Source: Antedon mediterranea
Lineage: Eukaryota; Echinodermata; Crinoidea; Comatulida; Antedonidae
Assembly: GCF_964355755.1 (NCBI RefSeq)
Contig: NC_092675.1
Span: forward strand, 30,094,912-30,158,911
Direction of reading: 5' to 3'
Length of the DNA: 64,000 nt
Of the stretch, positions 13,501-23,366 are shown in pieces. Both the position numbers and the translations under genes were made by a program. Position 1 is the first letter of the stretch. Each line of letters starts with the position of its first letter. A model generated the notes under the pieces. It was not told the DNA's origin. It searched no databases and saw only the letters and a list, made by a program, of their open reading frames with translations.

Positions 13501-16500
13501 AAAATATCACTGTGGACTGAAGAAATAACTATTTTTGCAATTCAATTGTGGGGAGAAGTGAAGGTTGGGGGGAGACTACATGGTAAGAGAAGAGATACCG
13601 AGATTTACAAAAGTATCTCAAACAAAATAAAAGCAGAATTTGTGGTAGACTTAATAACGCCAAAGTTATCGGCAAACGCCGTCGTCTTCTTTGCATAAAT
13701 CTAGTCAATGCCCATTCTACATTTCTAGATTGAAGTTGTGCGGTGTAAATTCGTTGCCACTTCTGCTCATTAAATTTAAAATAGAAAGCAATGCTACAAC
13801 GTTTTGAGAAACCATCATTGCTTTGTTTTTGTCATGTAACCTCACTACACGAGACTCTAGGTCAATCCATACTTCCGTCTCACGAAATTCATTTTGGGTA
13901 ATGAAAGCCAACTTTTTTACAGCCCACCCACGAAGTATGTGCAGCGGAAACGGTGCACGAATTTCATATACCATATATTTATACGGTATATTTATACGGT
14001 ATATTTGGGTTGGCAGCAGAAACAGGGCCTAACTTTTTGCTTTAAACAAATTTAGGGGAAAACAACTTTTTGTTGTTATAGAGGCAAACAACCATGTATT
14101 TTAGTATTTTTAGGCAACTTTATATCATAAGATGGTAAGTATGCTATCTTTGGTAGTTTATTATCATTATTTATTTCTGTAAATGAAATACTGCAAAACA
14201 TTCTGCAAAATAATTGAAGGTTGTGCAAGCTAGGCATGAAATGCACTAAAGGATTTTAAAGTACTCACCAGTAATTAGCTGTTGTTGAGTGTAGATTTCC
14301 AATCAAGGTTAAGAACAAAGATTTAATAGATTAGAAGATTAATTATATAGCATGGAACAGTACTCTGGTGCATATAATAACAATAATTCTAATGCACTGG
14401 CTGCAAAATGCAGAGTTTATTCAAATTAAGTAACCCGGGTATGGGACGATAAAATGAGGCATTACAGTCCAGTTTAAACAGTGTAAAAATATACTACTGT
14501 AGTTGGTACTACAGTAGTGTAGTGTAACTGTGCTTGTTGCAGCAATAATAATTATTTTAACAAATTGAATTTATTTTAATTTGTCGAACTGGTTGATTAA
14601 TTTTTAATTTTATAATTTTATTTTATATTAACTGTACATTCATTGTATTTTATACAAATTATAAAGTTCATTCATAATGATTTAATAGTTATTACGGTTA
14701 TTGAAGAATTTGTTTCAAAAATACAGCAGAATGGTTGATTGTTAAAATAGTGTGAGAAAAAAAATTGTATAATATTTATTCAGGAATTTGTGGAATTTAT
14801 TTGTGGAATTAAATATTATTACTGTACATACGTCATCAACATAGTTTTATTAAATTTTAAAATCTAAATCACAAGCATACATTTGTATTGGTCGTCAGTC
14901 ACTGTTCAGATTGTTCCCCTTCTTTATAATAATAATACAAACACACAATTCTATGAATATGTTTATTTATTAGCTGGCGGCTAAATGGCTGTCAAAAGCA
15001 TGGAATGAAAGATGAGAAACCAATTTGCAATGTAAATAACTGCTCAACCGTGACGTTTTCTTACAATGAATGACAGTTTTTTTTAACCGCTCCCCCTTAG
15101 GTGGATATTTAAAGTGCAATAGATGGCCCCTTTTGATCTCTAACTAGCGTCAATGAAAGGCCAGACCCAACAAGTTTTTGAAGAGCTAACTAAAAATATG
15201 TACAAAGTCAAAATAATCACAAGATTCATAAAATATCGCTATCATTATAAAGATCCAAGAAGTAAAACACGAAGTTGACACAAACAAACATAGATTTGTA
15301 TATATATATATATTTATTTTGTATATCTTTGTTAATTTTGTGTTTTTATAGTTTATTTTGTATTTACTGTTTGTATTGTTTGAGGGTCCCTAATGATCAG
15401 CTGATGCTGGATGGACCACCCTCATAAAATATTGTTGAAATAAAATAAAATAAATGTAAAACACATTTCAACATAAAACTGTGAGTGAGAAGGATGTTAT
15501 ATTCAGGTCTACTGTATGTACTAATGCATACTCTAACTTTATAAATTTGTACTAACTTTATAAAATGTGCAAACTTTAATGAACGTCTTCAAGTTTGAAC
15601 TTCAAATATTATTTGACTTCAAACTGGTTAAATTTTTTGGCAAAGAATCCGTCAAATTGTTTACGACTACTAGGATCTCTCTTTGACCCGAAAAAGTATC
15701 GTTTATTGAAATGACATGACAAGAAATGGATTTCAACAGTAAATATAATTTAAATAGTGTCCCAGGACTACTAGTAGTAAATATGGGAAAAATACAGATG
15801 TGTTTGAATTAGTATAGTACATTAATAAGAGGAATTTAAATAGAAAATCTATTGAAAACAACAACTGTTTTTTTTCCAACAATATTTAAGAATGGTGGTC
15901 CATTCAGCCAAAGCTGATCATTGCATTGAATGACCTAATAAGTTTATAATCTGTACTTTTAGTCTAATTGTGCAGTGCTGATATAATCTGATTGACATTT
16001 TGTATTGCTGTCGTCCAAGTACCATTAGATCAATTCTCTTCTTGTAGTTGGCATTTACTATGACATGTCCATGAGCACTTTAACAAATTATAAATGAATC
16101 AACGAATTTCACTAAATGTAACTTAACTTAACTTAACTTATTGATAGTAGCAGCAGAACAGTAGCAGTAGTCTAGCGAAACTACTTCATCAAAATACTTT
16201 ACTGCTAAGTACTATATAAAGTATTTAGAATGAATGTTTTACACTTTAAGTGCAAAAATAGAACATGTATATTCCTTCCACTCATTGTTTAATTAAAGTT
16301 TAAAGTATACTGTACAATTAAAGTTAAACTTAACTTTAAAAAAAATTATACCAAGGTTGGGATTTCATTAAAATAACTTTGCGATGAAAACAAATATTCA
16401 CGAATCATATTAAATTGAATATTCTACAACTAAAAATTAATTTTATATATAAAAATATTCATTAATTCACAGACCTGTTATGTATGGATTAAGATGAATT

Positions 16501-17759
16501 AAGTTTTTAAAGAGACACGTTTTTGTGGCAGAAACTGTTTAGTTGATAATAAAACAGATTTAATCAAGTGTGGAAATCTACAGGCTAAAACTGTACACCA
16601 AAGATATCAATTATTGTGGTTAAGTTATTAAATTAAATTGAGATTACCCTTTAATTATGGTTATTGCCAAACACATGATTGTGTCCCAAAATGAACAAAT
16701 AAAAAGAGGATCCAAACAACAATACAACAGGTACTGCACAGGTAAGCAGCACTTGGATCTATCAATCTATCTCAAGTTACAATTGCACATTCCAACACAT
16801 CAGCAGCAAGTAAACACCTTTCTTCAAAATTTTCTAAACTTGGTCATGCAAATATTGCAGACCGCTTGAAAAGAAGCTTAAATAAATGAACATATGCTTG
16901 ATGCTACCTTGTATACAGAATGAATTAAATTATAACTTATTAAGTTGCTCTTTTAAAGCAATCAATTTGATGCCTCATCCATCCAGTAGTCTACGGTTCA
17001 ATTACTATTTTCTTTTAAAGTAAATTGTTAATGTTAATTTTTTTTTTTGGTACAAATTGTTTTTTTTTAAATTTATGCTAGATACAGTAGTTTCTAACAC
17101 ATATTTTTTGTGAGATGCAAGGTAGAATTTTGTAATAACATGTCATCAATATGATGATGACCAGAATCTATATCCTCTAAAATGTATGAAACAGATTGCA
17201 AAAAAAAAGTATTGTGGCTAAAGATACTGTGTGACAACCATATCCAACCTGCTGACTTCTAAAGTACACTTATGTATTTTTTTTAAACTACATTGGCAGA
17301 AAATTTCTTTAAGCGGGCGCTAGCTGTATGAGCCCTGCTTTGCATGTCTTTACTTAAAATTGAAACACAAAAAATGTTGTTTTTTTTCACAATTAGCTAA
17401 AAAAAATACTCAAATCGTAATTTACAAAAAATAATTTAAAACAACTTACTTTGGATACATCTGAGAAAAAGCCTTTAGCAATTGGCTCCAAGACAAAGTC
17501 ATCCAAACGATTTAACTTGCTAAGTGCGGACACAACAGCTCCGTAACCTGGTGACAATGGCATCCGACCGGCAATACTGTTACGCTGTCTCGCAGGAGTT
17601 GCATTCCTATTCTTTTCTGTTGTTTTTCTTTGGACACAGCCATTAGGACTGGTTGATGGTGGGCTATCTGTTGTTGACTCATCAGATTCCATTGGTTGAA
17701 GCATCATCAGGCTACTGTATGCCTTGTATGCTATGTTTCAAGCTCTGACATCGTTATGC
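4477..17759 (-). CDS. TESK: TESK-family protein kinase, 5' part (3 exons; continues beyond left edge)
   Basis: Three exons were found on the minus strand. Exon A is 17450-17759 with the ATG at 17705-17707, an in-frame stop upstream and a 3' splice site at its 5' edge, so a 5' UTR exon lies further right. Exon B is 7910-8031 and exon C is 4477-4525. They join in frame to about 143 residues: a Ser/Thr/Pro-rich N-terminus, then the start of a kinase domain with a GFFSDVSKV glycine loop, the VMVLKMN lysine strand, an EVELLNRL alpha-C helix with its glutamate, and GVCVHNGQLHALTE leading to the hinge. The GFFS loop and the G-V-C-V-H-x-G-Q-L-H-A-L-T-E segment fit testis-specific kinases TESK1/2 better than LIMK. 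These are dual-specificity kinases that phosphorylate cofilin and act on actin. The catalytic loop and C-terminus are outside the window. The usual Tyr in the EVYKV position is Ser here. Confidence 0.85.
4620..4744. mobile_element. MITE family copy 2 (left end truncated)
   Basis: Begins inside the left arm (ACTAGTTTGACAAAAAATGA) and ends with the intact right terminus GATAGTGTAGACAGAGCTTT. Confidence 0.8.
5138..5164. repeat. 27-bp palindrome
   Basis: CATGGAGGTATAA and its reverse complement around a single central base. Confidence 0.8.
6079..6279. mobile_element. MITE family copy 3 carrying a 36-bp perfect palindrome
   Basis: Ends TTAAGCTCTGTCTACAC and GATAGGTAGACAGAGATTTA. Within the left terminus, positions 6095-6130 form a perfect 36-bp palindrome (CATGGAGAAATCAGTTAG and its complement), and the GTCTACAC word is repeated on both sides of it. 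Confidence 0.85.
7251..7865. repeat. Purine-rich tract of GGGATAGAAAGAGA-type units
   Basis: About 600 bp of almost pure A/G on the plus strand, built from imperfect 14-16-bp units such as GGGATAGAAAGAGA, with a larger duplicated block around 7540-7640 and 7650-7760. It lies 45 bp past the TESK exon B donor, inside the intron. Confidence 0.9.
7910..8031 (-). CDS. TESK: TESK exon B (VAIK-type lysine and alpha-C helix)
   Basis: This 122-nt exon has an acceptor TTTTACAG and a donor GTAAAT and ends in phase 2. It encodes VWHRISGEVMVLKMNTRYDN and then RANVIHEVELLNRLTHKNIV. It supplies the ATP-binding lysine (VLKMN) and the alpha-C glutamate (HEVELL). It contains no ATG-initiated open frame of useful length, so it is easily missed by ORF scanning. 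Confidence 0.85.
9109..9273. repeat. About 60-bp minisatellite, nearly 3 copies
   Basis: Units start GATCAGCTACAGTACACTAT and contain TGAATCTAACAGAAACAGAT. The period is divisible by three, so a plus-strand frame stays open by chance. Confidence 0.85.
9908..9960. repeat. 19-bp tandem repeat, 3 copies
   Basis: Three copies of GGGATTAGACCCGAAGT, the last slightly diverged. Confidence 0.85.
11101..11285. mobile_element. Pogo/Tigger-like MITE (inferred)
   Basis: Imperfect terminal inverted repeats: ACAGTCGACTTTTC at the left and GAGTGGACTGTATACTGTA at the right. Inner arms are CTCTCCCAATACCAG and CTGGTATTGGGAGAG. The ACAGTCGACT-type end is reminiscent of pogo/Tigger elements. There is no transposase. 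Confidence 0.5.
13100..13400. repeat. Array of ACCGTATATATACGGT palindromes and internal element termini
   Basis: At least six ACCGTATA...TATACGGT palindromes alternate with two copies of GGCAGCAGAAAYGGGTCTCC in about 250 bp; a shorter version lies at 13970-14006 by the other terminus. Confidence 0.8.
13438..13698 (+). pseudogene. Myb/SANT-like DNA-binding domain remnant of a Harbinger element
   Basis: An 86-codon open frame inside the TAA-flanked element. It contains WTEEITIFAIQLWGEV, then GRLHGKRRDTEIYKSISNKI. The spacing W-x-E-E-x6-L-W, then an R-x2-E-I-Y-x-S-I-S-x-K-I helix, resembles the Myb/SANT-like domain of the accessory protein of PIF/Harbinger transposons, which helps bring the transposase to its DNA ends. 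Sequence before and after it does not look conserved, and no gene-like splice signals were identified. The family call is from memory of the domain pattern. Confidence 0.5.
17450..17707 (-). CDS. TESK: TESK exon A (start codon, N-terminal tail and glycine loop)
   Basis: This exon encodes 86 residues from the ATG at 17705-17707 to a GTAAGT donor just left of 17450, ending in phase 0. The first 55 or so residues are Ser/Thr/Pro/Arg-rich and look disordered. The last part reads LSKLNRLDDFVLEPIAKGFF and on to DVSK, the beta-1/glycine-loop start of a TESK kinase. The splice position inside the glycine loop matches the VWHR start of the next exon. Confidence 0.85.
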
Positions 17760-19435
17760 TAGAAAAAAGTGAACTTTTATAGAGTAAATGTACATATTAA
17801 TTGTGAGTAAAATCATAGGTTTATTTTTTGAGGATTAGTAAGTGAATCTACTATATACTAATAGTAATACTCTACCATTATGCTACTGTTACTGCTGCGA
17901 TTAGTTATGTAATTTGTCGGTGACGCAATGAAATGACGACACTTCAGTTCATTTTATGACCTGTACTGATGAGTAAATATAGACTGTAGAAATTGATAGT
18001 AGGCCTACTGTAGAAGTACCTAGCAGACAATACCTGATAACACTGCTTACTGGAACTTCCTATGTAAATTTCTGTAGCTATTGGGTGATGTTTAGTTAAT
18101 ACAATTGCATTGTATTGTTTTTATTTATCCTATTATTTTTTGGGTTGGTTTACTGATTTTGTTTTATTACCCTGTATAAATACAGCCTGTTGTAGTGCTG
18201 TTAAATTATTTAGATTTTTAAATTGCTATAAAAAAAAGAATAATTTTTTTAATAAAAAAAAATAAGTAAAAAAACTGTGATGATTCAACAGGGAGAGGAG
18301 CACAATAGTAGGCCTATTCTACTGTACAGCAGTACTTTTGGCTAAAAAAATGTCAAGTTATGTAAAAAACATATTTATTTATACAAACATAGATAAAAAA
18401 TGTAATTGTCCATTCATAATGCACGAAGGTACAGTATCCATATGGCTTTCCTCTAGGCCTAGAATAGTAGTAGTAGTACTAGGCCTAGTAGTACTCAATT
18501 GGGCACCTGGCTGGTCTACTTAACCCTACCATTGGCCTAGTCTACCACACACACACACTAAATAAATGATTGGCGGCTAGAGCCTAGAGGCCTACTAGGC
18601 CTAGCTAGCCTTGCTAGGAGAGCATAAATAGGCCTAGCATGTTTTAAGCTACAACACTTAATCTACAAATACGTCTAGGACCCGGTCAATTAAATAGAAG
18701 TAGAAGTACCTGTTTCACCGACTTCTGATAAACAAATCGCATATGTAGTAGAATTGCCACAATTTCTAAGTTATAGGCCTAGGCTGCTTCCGCCAAAACC
18801 AACATATATGTCCACAGACACCGTGTTGATGTTGTTTTTGTGTATGTGCATTTTGGTTTGTGTAGATTATAGAGGGGGTTTCAACAATTTCAATTTTGGA
18901 TAAGATAAGATAAGATAAATTTATTGAACGAACGCTTTTGTATCAGCGGCACACGTTTATAAGACGGTGCGTTCATTTACAAGGCAATGTAAAAACAAAA
19001 AGAAAAGTATCAAAAAATAACATTTAAGTCTTAACTAAGAAGCGAATTATACAAGTAAAATGAAATTAGTAAAAACAAGGTAATCTTACATATCGAACAA
19101 TACTTAACCTATATAATGGAGTTAATGTTATTATCTATTTATTATCAGTATTATTAATATTTTCAAGTTTTAAGCGAATATATTATCATTATTATTACTA
19201 AAAATATATATATATATATATATATATATAATTGCTAATTGATTTATTATACTGTTATTATTAAAATAAATGCAACTTTTATATGATTATTTGTTCTTAT
19301 TATATTTAATATTAATAGTTATTTGTAATTTAATTAAATGTGATACAATTTTTATTATATTATTTAGTCTTATTTTTAGTACTGTATTATTTATTTATTT
19401 TATTTAGATTTAGGTTACATTATATAATTTTAAAG

Positions 19436-19473
<38 letters not shown>

Positions 19474-20049
19474 TATATATAAAAATATAATATATTATTG
19501 AATTAGATAAATGGTAGATAATATGGTGGGCGGTAAATATTTATATATTATATATTAAGTGTAGTCTTTCTATGTCTCCATGCAGCAGTTAAGTATTGTT
19601 TACAGTGATAGTCTACAATTTCACCGATTCTCTCAAATGGAAATTCTAAATAAAGGTCATCAAGTAAAATATGATGTTGGTATTCGATTGTACCACTTCT
19701 AAAATTCTCCCAGAATGTATCATAACCACAATACAATAAATCCATTTTTAGTAAGTTAAAATGGACATAATGGTCTTTTTAAAATAAATAATGATAATTA
19801 TTCAGAGAAATAGTTTGGTCTGGTGGCACTTAGCTAATGATGAGTTTCCACATTTTAACTAAATTATGAGTTTAACCAAGACAAATATTTACTGACAATT
19901 TTTTATTTATGATTATGATTTTTAAACTGTTTTTTTTTACGCACTCTGCGGAGACAAAAGTGACCGCTCAATAATATTGAACTTTCTAATTTATGTTATT
20001 GTTAAATTCATAATATTAATAAATTTGCTGACAAGATTGGTCTCATAGC

Positions 20050-20515
20050 CTACTTTTCTTTGTGTGTTTTAGGCAATCCGTACAAATGAGCTAACCTTGA
20101 TCCGGTTTGACAAATTGATTTAGCAATTTCTTTTGGAAGAATTTTATGAACCGTTGAAATCATATCTTTCTCCCTTTTCAGGAGTGGATGGTAATGTGTC
20201 ATTGGTCTTCCTCTTGTTCTTGGTTGTTCAGTAGAGATTGGTATAAATTTGGAAACATTGTTGACCGATGCTTCACATAATAAATGTTCATACTCACTTC
20301 TATCCATGACTACTACTCCTGATCCTTTGTCTACATAATAAATGTTCATACTCACTTCTATCCATGACTACTACTCCTGATCCTTTGTCTTTGTAGTCAT
20401 GGATAGAAGTGAGTATGAACATTTATTATGTGAAGCATCGGTCAACAATGTTTCCAAATTTATACCAATCTCTACTGAACAACCAAGAACAAGAGGAAGA
20501 CCAATGACACATTAC
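20050..20515 (-). mobile_element. Penelope-like retroelement fragment, rearranged into an inverted repeat
   Basis: The minus-strand frame at 20050-20355 reads DKGSGVVVMDRSEYEHLL, then TRGRPMTHYHPLL, ILPKEIAKSIC and GSRLAHLYGLPKTHKEK. This is the conserved N-terminal part of Penelope-like reverse transcriptases, just before the RT core. The core itself is missing. The segment 20191-20313 is repeated in inverted orientation at 20393-20515, and about 58 bp between the arms (20274-20331) is directly duplicated at 20332-20390. The fragment cannot make a functional enzyme. Confidence 0.8.
20191..20515. repeat. Inverted repeat with 123-bp arms
   Basis: Arms 20191-20313 and 20393-20515 are reverse complements (the outer end reads GTAATGTGTCATTGGTCTTC) around a spacer of about 80 bp that includes a direct duplication. 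Confidence 0.85.
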
Positions 20516-20580
20516 AAGGGGGACGTATAATTCTGTGAACCCCAAACACAGTGGTCGCATACCTTTAACTCTATTCCACC

Positions 20581-20652
20581 GACCAGCGTGGGAATCGAAC
20601 CCAGGACATACATGTTGTCAACACGACGCTCAGGCGACTGAGCTAACTGGCC
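20581..20652 (-). tRNA. tRNA-Val(GAC)-like sequence, probably a SINE head or pseudogene
   Basis: On the minus strand 72 nt fold as a full cloverleaf: acceptor GGCCAGT/GCTGGTC, all seven positions paired counting two G-T wobbles; D arm GCTC/GAGC; anticodon loop TTGACAA (anticodon GAC); and T arm with the loop TTCGATT. Box A (TAGCTCAGTCG) and box B (GGTTCGATTCC) are intact. GAC anticodons are not normal for eukaryotic valine tRNAs, and the position beside retroelement debris suggests a tRNA-derived SINE head rather than a working tRNA. Confidence 0.5.
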
Positions 20653-20742
20653 ATTGTGGTTTTAACAAGGTTAATAGGATATTTATGAAGTAATGATGAA
20701 TTACGTAATACACGTATAAATAGACTATTATCAGCTGTTACT

Positions 20743-20840
20743 ACTGTGGCGTAACGGGTAATGCCCAGGTTTGGGTGCTCTCAGGTCTGTCAGATTGGGT
20801 TCGAAACCTCTATGGATATTTTTTTTTTTTTTGGAATTGA
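20743..20840 (+). mobile_element. tRNA-like SINE head (second type)
   Basis: Plus-strand TGTGGCGTAACGGGTAATGC (box A-like) followed 50 bp on by GGGTTCGAAACC (box B-like), then a T-rich stretch. The body is not defined. Confidence 0.45.
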
Positions 20841-21065
20841 AAATAAATATTGTTTTTCTTTGATTTTGAAAGAGATATATTTTGAGGGTTATAAAACAAG
20901 TGGACCTTTTTTAAAATCCGAAACAAAGTTGCATGGCATTATTTTCCATTAAATAGACTGCCATAACCTCGAAAAGAAGCCCATGTGCTCCTTCCTTTAT
21001 AGTACTTTTGGGTGGGTGGGCTTCTTTTCCCCAGTTCTTTTCGAGATTACTTTTGCAAACTAAAA

Positions 21066-21600
21066 GAGAAGAGCTGCTAGGTTCCCGCCCGGAAAATGTT
21101 TTATTAACATGATTTGAACAAAATAAAGATTAACATTATTTTGGAAAGCAGTACTGCGTTTATACTGAAAATGCAATCCAGTCAAAAGAAAGAATAACAG
21201 TGTGGCGTGTTGACCGCGTAACTAACATACCATCTTTCCCATAATACACCTGCACAAACTCATTTGCATAACAACGCACGGCATACCAAACTGTTTAAAA
21301 TAGAGTTGCAAGGTCCCCGGAAATGACATCTATTATTTTTTCAAATAACATGTATAAGAATCTTCAGTACCCCACTATGCTTGGGGCTGAGCAAAAACAA
21401 TTTTTAAAAAAGAGCTGCATAGCTTCCCGCCCAAAAACTTTACATGATTTTAAATTATATGAAACAAACTATATAAGAATCACACCAGGACAATAGAGCT
21501 TGTCCCCGGAAGTGCACCTTTTCATTGAAATATGAAATTAAAGTCTCCAGTACTAGCCCACCGTTGGGGCAGAGCTAAATAATGAAAATAGAGCCCAGAA
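21066..21600. repeat. Diverged tandem repeat array around GAGCTGC...CCCGCCCGGAAA
   Basis: Related starts at about 21069, 21300, 21411 and 21495 share AGAGCTGCWWRG, then (C)CCCGCCC or CCCCGGAA, then an AT-rich tail with YAGTACCCC/CTAGCCCAC and GGGGCWGAGC. Confidence 0.45.
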
Positions 21601-23366
21601 TTGCACTATACTTATAACTATACATAATCACCTATGATAATTTTAAAATTTCAACTATCCAGATGCGACAAAATTTTAGATGGGGTTTTCTACTTTAAAA
21701 ATTCGACTTCGTATATCATGTCAATGCCGGCGGCGGAATTAGTTTAACTTCGAAATTGGTCTAGAAATCGGCATCGTTGCAAATGTTCTATATTTTGTCT
21801 TTTTTCACTCTCCATTAACCCCATACAAAAACCATCGGAGACAATTAACTATCTGTTTAAAACATGTTTATTATTATTACCAACTACCATAAACGTAATA
21901 ACATTGTAATATTATTACAATACAATGAATTGGACATTTTGCTACCAATGTAGCAACCAGGGAGTTACAACTCCCTGGTAGCAACATTGATTAACAACAT
22001 CAAAATTTAACTATCAGATCACCTTTCCCACTACACGATTGCATAACAACGCACGGCATTATGAATGTGAACACCGTGCACGGCGCCGGGTGGAAATACA
22101 TTTGAATTTAGTGATTTGAAGATGCAGTTACACGGACAGAAGGGTGACTCAGACATGATATGATTGACGATGATTAAACACATTTAGAGATAAGAACGTG
22201 ACACAACGAAACGAGAAGTTATTTGAAAATAGAGACACACCGAGAAATGTATTATACATTATGATTTATTCAACATTTTTGGCGTATACAAATAAATGGC
22301 AACTTAAAAAAATTCAAAGACTGTAAATTAATGTAGTGATAAATAATTTAAAACAATAATTGAGTAGCCAGATAAATCCACGCATCATAGTTCCATGCTT
22401 AGACTTATTAATATTATAAAGTATTAAAAAAAAATTGATTTACTATGGTCAATAAATATAGTATCTTTGTATTTTCGTTGCTCAATATAATCTTTATGTC
22501 GGTCGCACCGACCAGAACGTCTACAATATACACAGATATTCCAAAAAGTTTCGATTATACTAACAGTGACGATTTAGTTATGTGAGGTTCTCCAACAATT
22601 GATTATTCTCATTTATCTCAAATACTGGTTCGATTTATTGGTTTGATGGAGGTTCGATGCAAATAATTCGTTTCTACAAAAATAAAAAGTATTGGTTAAA
22701 TTTGTGCACAAAATAAAATATTATCAGGGCGCCCTCATTTGTTGACTTTCCAGACGTCACACAGTTGTCATCTCAACGCGAAAATCAATCAAGCTTTAAG
22801 TTCGAGCTTATCTCTACCAAGAAGAAACCATTATTATAGATAAACTAAGATGGCGTAGTGGATTGTAATAATGATGTTGAACTGTCAACAATTCACAATG
22901 CGAACTCACATATCAGAGTACCACTCAGATTGAAGGTATTCCATCCCACCATGTAAGTAGGAGGACATTTTATTTCACTAATAAAATAACAGGGTGTTTC
23001 GACTAAGTCTAAAGGACCTAATTGAAAGCAAAGGAATTGTATAGTAGTGCTATTCTCCTGGCTATATCGCCGGCAGAGTATGGGACGCCACACAGGAAAA
23101 ATTTTGCAAAATGTATCTATTTTAATTTATAATTTTCCGTAGTAGTCTTGATAAAAAAAATTCCTGTTGTAAATATTTTTTTTTTTTAAACATTTTGTGC
23201 ATGTGCTGTGTGAGCGTGTGCAAGACGATAGTCGCATGTCAGAGGCGGAACCAGCATTATAGACTAGGCCTAGCTAGAGGGAGCTAAATTATATTTCAGA
23301 ATATTTGAAGATATATTTTCTATAAAAATAAATGAATGACGTTTTCTTTTGTTTCATTTGTTTCAG

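Larger units (their letters stand above)
13095..14029. mobile_element. PIF/Harbinger-like element with TAA target duplication
   Basis: 935-bp element. The left terminus GGCCCCGTTTCTGCTGCCAA and the right terminus, read inward as GGCCCTGTTTCTGCTGCCAA, differ at one base. Both sides are flanked by TAA, the 3-bp duplication typical of PIF/Harbinger. The first 300 bp contain internal copies of the terminus (GGCAGCAGAAACGGGTCTCC) interleaved with palindromic ACCGTATATATACGGT blocks, as if ends were inserted into ends. The middle encodes a Myb/SANT-like remnant (13438-13698). No DDE transposase is present, so it is non-autonomous or decayed. Confidence 0.75.
17708..23366. other. TESK 5' region and intergenic stretch up to the Roc-COR gene
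   Basis: From 17708 to 17759 is TESK 5' UTR ending at a splice acceptor; the first TESK exon and promoter were not located. The rest holds simple repeats (GATAA repeats near 18900, TA repeats near 19205, a poly-A run near 19436-19470), a Penelope-like fragment (20050-20515), tRNA-like SINEs (20581-20652 and about 20743-20840) and a diverged repeat array (21066-21600). I see no host gene. Confidence 0.5.

Noticed and set aside
19548-19745. 65-codon minus-strand frame near the Penelope fragment
   Set aside because: Not recognisable as part of a Penelope element or any family I know; too short to support, though a relic of a transposable element is possible.
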